Source: Candidatus Sumerlaeota bacterium
GTDB taxonomy: Bacteria > Sumerlaeota > Sumerlaeia > Sumerlaeales > Sumerlaeaceae
Reading direction: 5' to 3'
Length of the DNA: 64,000 nt
Assembly: GCA_012513815.1 (NCBI GenBank)
Contig: JAAZBM010000011.1
Span: 62,001 to 126,000 of the forward strand
Numbering within the stretch: position 1 is the first letter of the stretch; each line of letters starts with the position of its first letter. A program made the translations under genes and the position numbers. Below the pieces are notes generated by a model, which saw only the letters and a list, made by a program, of their open reading frames with translations, was not told where the DNA came from and did no database searches. Below, piece by piece: positions 60,797 to 64,000 of this stretch.

Positions 60797-61975
60797 ATGA
60801 AGCAACACATTTTCGCCCTGTTGGGATGCGCCGCCGCAACACTGGCCACCGCCACCGCGTTGGCCGCTGACACCAAGCCACTCATCATCGACAACACCGA
60901 CCCCGGGTTTTCGACCGAGAAAAACATGTCGGTTTCCATCCTGCTCTATCATGCGCTCACGGATGAGTATGCCAACAAAACTTTTGATAAAGATATTTTC
61001 GTTGCGCAAATCAAGGAACTGCGCGAGAGCGGTTTTGAATCGATTACGATGAAGCAAATGGCCGACTGGATAACGAGCGGAACGCCCGCCCTGCCGACGC
61101 GCCCGATTCTCTTCGCCTTCGATGACAACTACGCCACCGTCTACTCCGTCGCCTACCCGACGCTGAAAAAGTTCGGATTCTTTGGCTACAACTTTGTCCA
61201 CTCCAGGTATGTCGGCGTCAAAACCGCATGGGATCACAACACATGGGAACAGATTCGCGAAATGGAGAAGGACGGAACGATTCTAACGGAGTCGCACACC
61301 GTGACGCACACGGCGCTGCCCACCCTCAGCGATGATAATTTGACCACCGAAATCGCGTGGTCAAAACGCGACATCGAGGCGAATATGCCCGGCAAAACAG
61401 TGCGCTATCTGTCCATCCCGTTCTCGCAAATCGACGACCGCGTCATCCCCGCCGCTAAAGCCGCGGGCTTCGAAGCCTGCATCCTCGGCTCGGGGCCGAC
61501 CAACACACGCGACACCGACATCTTCCTCATGACGCACTTCGGCATGAACCCCACGCCCGACCTGACACCCGAAATTGTCAAGGGCTACGCCTCCAAAGGC
61601 CTGAACACCGGCTCGTGGACAACCACCGCCACGCTCGGGAGCACCTCGGAAAACTGCGCCATGATGACGGCCGGCGATGGCACCGCAACCGCATGCTGGC
61701 AATGGACGCCCAAAGCGACCGAAGCCGCCGAAATCGACGTCTTCATCCCCAAAGGCAACATCGCCACCGCAACGAACGCCACATACACCATCAAACACAA
61801 AAACGGCACAACAACGGCGACCATCAACCAAGCCGCCAACGCCGGCAAATGGGTGAGCCTCGGAACATACGACATGGCGCGCGGCAAATCCGCCTACGTT
61901 GCCCTCAACAACATGACCGACGGCACCGTCGTCGCCGACGCCATCCGCATCCGTCCCACCCCCAAAACAAAATAA
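60797..61975 (+). CDS. Exported polysaccharide deacetylase with golvesin-type C-domain, copy 2
   Basis: 392 residues, ten bases after copy 1, with signal MKQHIFALLGCAAATLATAT. Same layout: VSILLYHALTDEY, ILFAFDDNYATVY (metal Asp, closer to the family pattern than copy 1), TESHTVTHTALP (His ligands), and the golvesin-like C-terminal domain (ATACWQWTPKATEAAEIDVF, KWVSLGTYDMARGKSAYVAL, VVADAIRIRPTP). The two share block order throughout. AAGGA lies about 14 bases upstream. Likely substrates are N-acetylated amino sugars in the outer glycan or a host polymer. Confidence 0.83.
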   Translation: MKQHIFALLGCAAATLATATALAADTKPLIIDNTDPGFSTEKNMSVSILLYHALTDEYANKTFDKDIFVAQIKELRESGFESITMKQMADWITSGTPALPTRPILFAFDDNYATVYSVAYPTLKKFGFFGYNFVHSRYVGVKTAWDHNTWEQIREMEKDGTILTESHTVTHTALPTLSDDNLTTEIAWSKRDIEANMPGKTVRYLSIPFSQIDDRVIPAAKAAGFEACILGSGPTNTRDTDIFLMTHFGMNPTPDLTPEIVKGYASKGLNTGSWTTTATLGSTSENCAMMTAGDGTATACWQWTPKATEAAEIDVFIPKGNIATATNATYTIKHKNGTTTATINQAANAGKWVSLGTYDMARGKSAYVALNNMTDGTVVADAIRIRPTPKTK

Positions 61976-62022
61976 ACCAACCAGCGCCACGCAGATGCGC
62001 TCGGCAAAACATCATCACAGAA

Positions 62023-62064
62023 ATACCCATCTCCGGCGAGGGACGCCCCACCGGAGATGGGTAT
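62023..62064. terminator. Long hairpin between convergent genes
   Basis: A perfect 14-bp stem (ATACCCATCTCCGG at 62023-62036 with 62051-62064), extended by CATCACA/TGTGATG after an internal loop. It lies between the deacetylase stop (61975) and the CARDB protein stop (62079), so it can end both. Flanking T-runs are weak. Confidence 0.65.
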
Positions 62065-62078
62065 CTCTATTGTGATGG

Positions 62079-64000
62079 TTACTTGACTAATCCGCTGTAG
62101 TCGTAGTTATCCGTCTCGTCCGTTTCGGCAACGACGTCGGTGCTGTCGGTGAGGATGCCGACGAGTTTGCCGGATGGGCATCGACCAATCAGGCTTATCA
62201 CGAGTTCTTCGCGGGGCGCAAGCCCGGGACAGTTGATGCCGCCCGCAAAGACGCTGTTGGTGTCTTTGTAGAAGTAGCCGGTCTTTTCTTGCACGGTGCC
62301 GACGAAGGCCTCGGTCCAGAATGCCCGTGTCATCGTGTCGCCGATGTTGCGGATGCGGCCTTCGATGGTCATCTGCCCGGTGTCGAGGCCGCTGAAGTAT
62401 GGGCCTTCGCTCCACACGAGGTTTACGGCGTTCGAGCTAACCGGCGTGTTCAGGAAGATGCGCCCGCCCGCGAAACGATAGCGGTTGTCGAGTGGCGTCA
62501 TGTCGCCGGGATTGTTACCGGCGCCGTCGCGGTTGACCACCGCCAACAGCGAATAGACGCCGTCGCCGATGCTGTTGAGGGTTTTCTCAAACTGATAGGT
62601 CTGGAATTCGCCCAACGCCGGGGCGCTGATTTGCTCGCTCCACGTCAGCGTCACGCCCGGCACGTAGCTCACGCCGCCGTCCTGCGACGCGAACAGTTCC
62701 AGATACACCGGCCCGCTCGGCATCACCGTGCCCTTGTTCTGCACCGTCACATAATAGCGCAGTTTGCTGTTCGGCGCGACGGCGTTCGGCAACAGCTGCG
62801 ACGCGTTCGCCGTCATCGAGACAATTGCCAAGTCGATGCCGTTGTCCTTGCCGGGAGGCAGAATCGATTCGTCATAGAACAGTTTGGAGTTATTGACTTC
62901 GTTCGTCTCGGGCACGATGTCCGTGCTGTCGACAATCACCGCCAGTGCGCGGTTCGGCACACCCGCCGGGACGTAGCCGGACAGCGAGAATTCGGCCGAT
63001 TCGCCCGCAGCTAGCGTGTTGATATTCTGACCAGCGCCAATCGTGCCCTGCGGCATCAATGTACCTTCGGCCGTCATCGTTCCGTAGAACACCTCGACCC
63101 ATGCGCCCGGCTTGTCCAGATTCACGCTTCCGGCGTTGCGCATGCGTCCCGTCAACGTCACGCGGCGGACATCGGTCGCGTCGCGCACCATCTGCGGATT
63201 CTCCAACACAAGGTCAATCTGTTGGCGCACGGGGTTGTGCACCGAAAGGCGCTTGCCCGCCACCGGCATCCAGTTGTTGGAATATGAGATTTCCGAAACG
63301 CGGTCGGCCAGCTTAAGCGAGCCGCGGTTCACGCTCGGCAACAGGGTATAGATGCCGTCGGGGATAGTGTTCAGCGTCAGCGTACTCGGCGCGATTTGCG
63401 CATACGTGCCCATACCGTTTTGCTTGTACGAACTCGTGACCGTGCTGCCAAAACGCACTTGGTCAAAGCCGCCCGTCTTGCTCGCGAACAACTCGCACCA
63501 GAACGGCTCCGTCACCGGGCGATCCGCCACCACATCCCACCAGAAATCAACCTTGTCACCCGGCGCAATACTCGTGCCCACGCCCGAATCAAAGTCGCCG
63601 TCAACCAACACCATATCCTGCGTCGAAACATACTCACCCACAACACTCGTCACCTGATTCTGCAGCACCACAACGAACTGACGCCATGGAGAAATCCAAT
63701 CAACCAAATCACTAAACCAAATGTCGTATGACCCATTAAGCAACGACACCTCGACGCCACTATCAAGCCATGTCACACCGCCATCATACGACCACTTCGC
63801 TCCATCAGCAATGGCCGCAGAGGGAGTAATGGTCACTTTGAGCGAACCTAAAGGTTGAACATAAGTCCCTGTAACATTGACGATTTCGTTTTTGACAACA
63901 TTTACGGACTTGTCCGAAGGAGCATCCCAATCCGCAATCGTCTTGTAAGTGATGGTGTACGCGCCGACGGGCAAATCGCTCACCGTCGCGCCACTCGCGT
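62079..64000 (-). CDS. Exported PEGA/CARDB-type multidomain protein (5' partial at window edge)
   Basis: At least 639 residues; the frame is open to the right edge, so the start and any catalytic domain lie beyond 64000, and the GTG at 63983 is not a start. Two PEGA-like repeats (SDLPVGAYTITYKTIADWDA; GAKWSYDGGVTWLDSGVEVS) are followed by four CARDB-like modules in the order A-B-A-B: A blocks show FWCELFASKTGGFDQVRFGS and DGIYSLLAVVNRDGAG, B blocks show WVEVFYGTMTAEGTLMPQG and IVDSTDIVPETNEVNN. The same A-B-A-B tail ends the giant GH99-like protein at 23101. It ends DNYDYSGLVK without the DWSL tail. Probably an extracellular adhesin or glycan-active protein. Confidence 0.8.
   Translation of the reverse strand, partial: ASGATVSDLPVGAYTITYKTIADWDAPSDKSVNVVKNEIVNVTGTYVQPLGSLKVTITPSAAIADGAKWSYDGGVTWLDSGVEVSLLNGSYDIWFSDLVDWISPWRQFVVVLQNQVTSVVGEYVSTQDMVLVDGDFDSGVGTSIAPGDKVDFWWDVVADRPVTEPFWCELFASKTGGFDQVRFGSTVTSSYKQNGMGTYAQIAPSTLTLNTIPDGIYTLLPSVNRGSLKLADRVSEISYSNNWMPVAGKRLSVHNPVRQQIDLVLENPQMVRDATDVRRVTLTGRMRNAGSVNLDKPGAWVEVFYGTMTAEGTLMPQGTIGAGQNINTLAAGESAEFSLSGYVPAGVPNRALAVIVDSTDIVPETNEVNNSKLFYDESILPPGKDNGIDLAIVSMTANASQLLPNAVAPNSKLRYYVTVQNKGTVMPSGPVYLELFASQDGGVSYVPGVTLTWSEQISAPALGEFQTYQFEKTLNSIGDGVYSLLAVVNRDGAGNNPGDMTPLDNRYRFAGGRIFLNTPVSSNAVNLVWSEGPYFSGLDTGQMTIEGRIRNIGDTMTRAFWTEAFVGTVQEKTGYFYKDTNSVFAGGINCPGLAPREELVISLIGRCPSGKLVGILTDSTDVVAETDETDNYDYSGLVK

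Overview
The window is a gene-dense bacterial chromosome segment with short intergenic gaps and no tRNA, rRNA operon, CRISPR array, prophage or insertion sequence that I could find. Three things point to an uncultured member of the PVC superphylum, most likely Lentisphaerota/Verrucomicrobiota of gut or rumen type: DUF6311-like membrane proteins, a double-length ThyX, and many exported glycan-active and beta-propeller proteins built with PVC-style Ig, CARDB and PEGA-like modules. This assignment is an inference from gene content, not from a marker phylogeny.

Layout. 1-4950: three tandem DUF6311-like membrane proteins, the first cut by the window edge. 4989-10191: double-domain ThyX, exported metallophosphatase, PyrR, UDP-glucose 6-dehydrogenase. 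10281-14723 (minus): the end of the ribosomal alpha/spc cluster, infA-rpmJ-rpsM-rpsK, a terminator, a small membrane gene, then rpsD-rpoA-rplQ. 14816-21000: exported ADP-ribosylglycohydrolase-like protein, exported beta-rich protein, AGE epimerase, and ptsH-glmU. 21047-37971: an exported-protein district with a clan-A-like glycosidase, a 1645-residue GH99/WbsX-like multidomain protein, a GH20 hexosaminidase, three propeller-like proteins and small lipoproteins/secreted proteins. 38004-45299: mltG-psd-pssA-pyrK-C39 peptidase-GT-C protein, a likely envelope operon. 45296-59578: VKOR-thioredoxin fusion, fmt, CPBP protease, hisD, rsmD-flippase, alaS-lipoprotein, PH-like membrane protein, FHA-GAF-histidine kinase and a D-cysteine desulfhydrase-like enzyme. 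59612-64000: two tandem polysaccharide deacetylases and a second CARDB-rich exported protein running off the right edge.

How it fits together. The cell appears to export many proteins and act on amino sugars (GH20, AGE epimerase, deacetylases, GlmU). It has its own oxidative folding enzyme (VKOR-Trx), GT-C type membrane proteins and a lipid-linked oligosaccharide flippase for surface glycan assembly. The most notable pattern is that five exported proteins of different predicted folds end at the same short C-terminal tail, V-[S/T/E/N]-[D/N]-W-[S/E]-[L/V]-x-stop, or a shortened form of it. I do not recognise this as a named sorting signal. Other points are a giant exported protein whose signal peptide is in frame only if translation starts at ATA or ATC, a near-leaderless gene behind a near-perfect sigma-70 promoter, a structured leader with a small overlapping ORF, and a candidate structured RNA.
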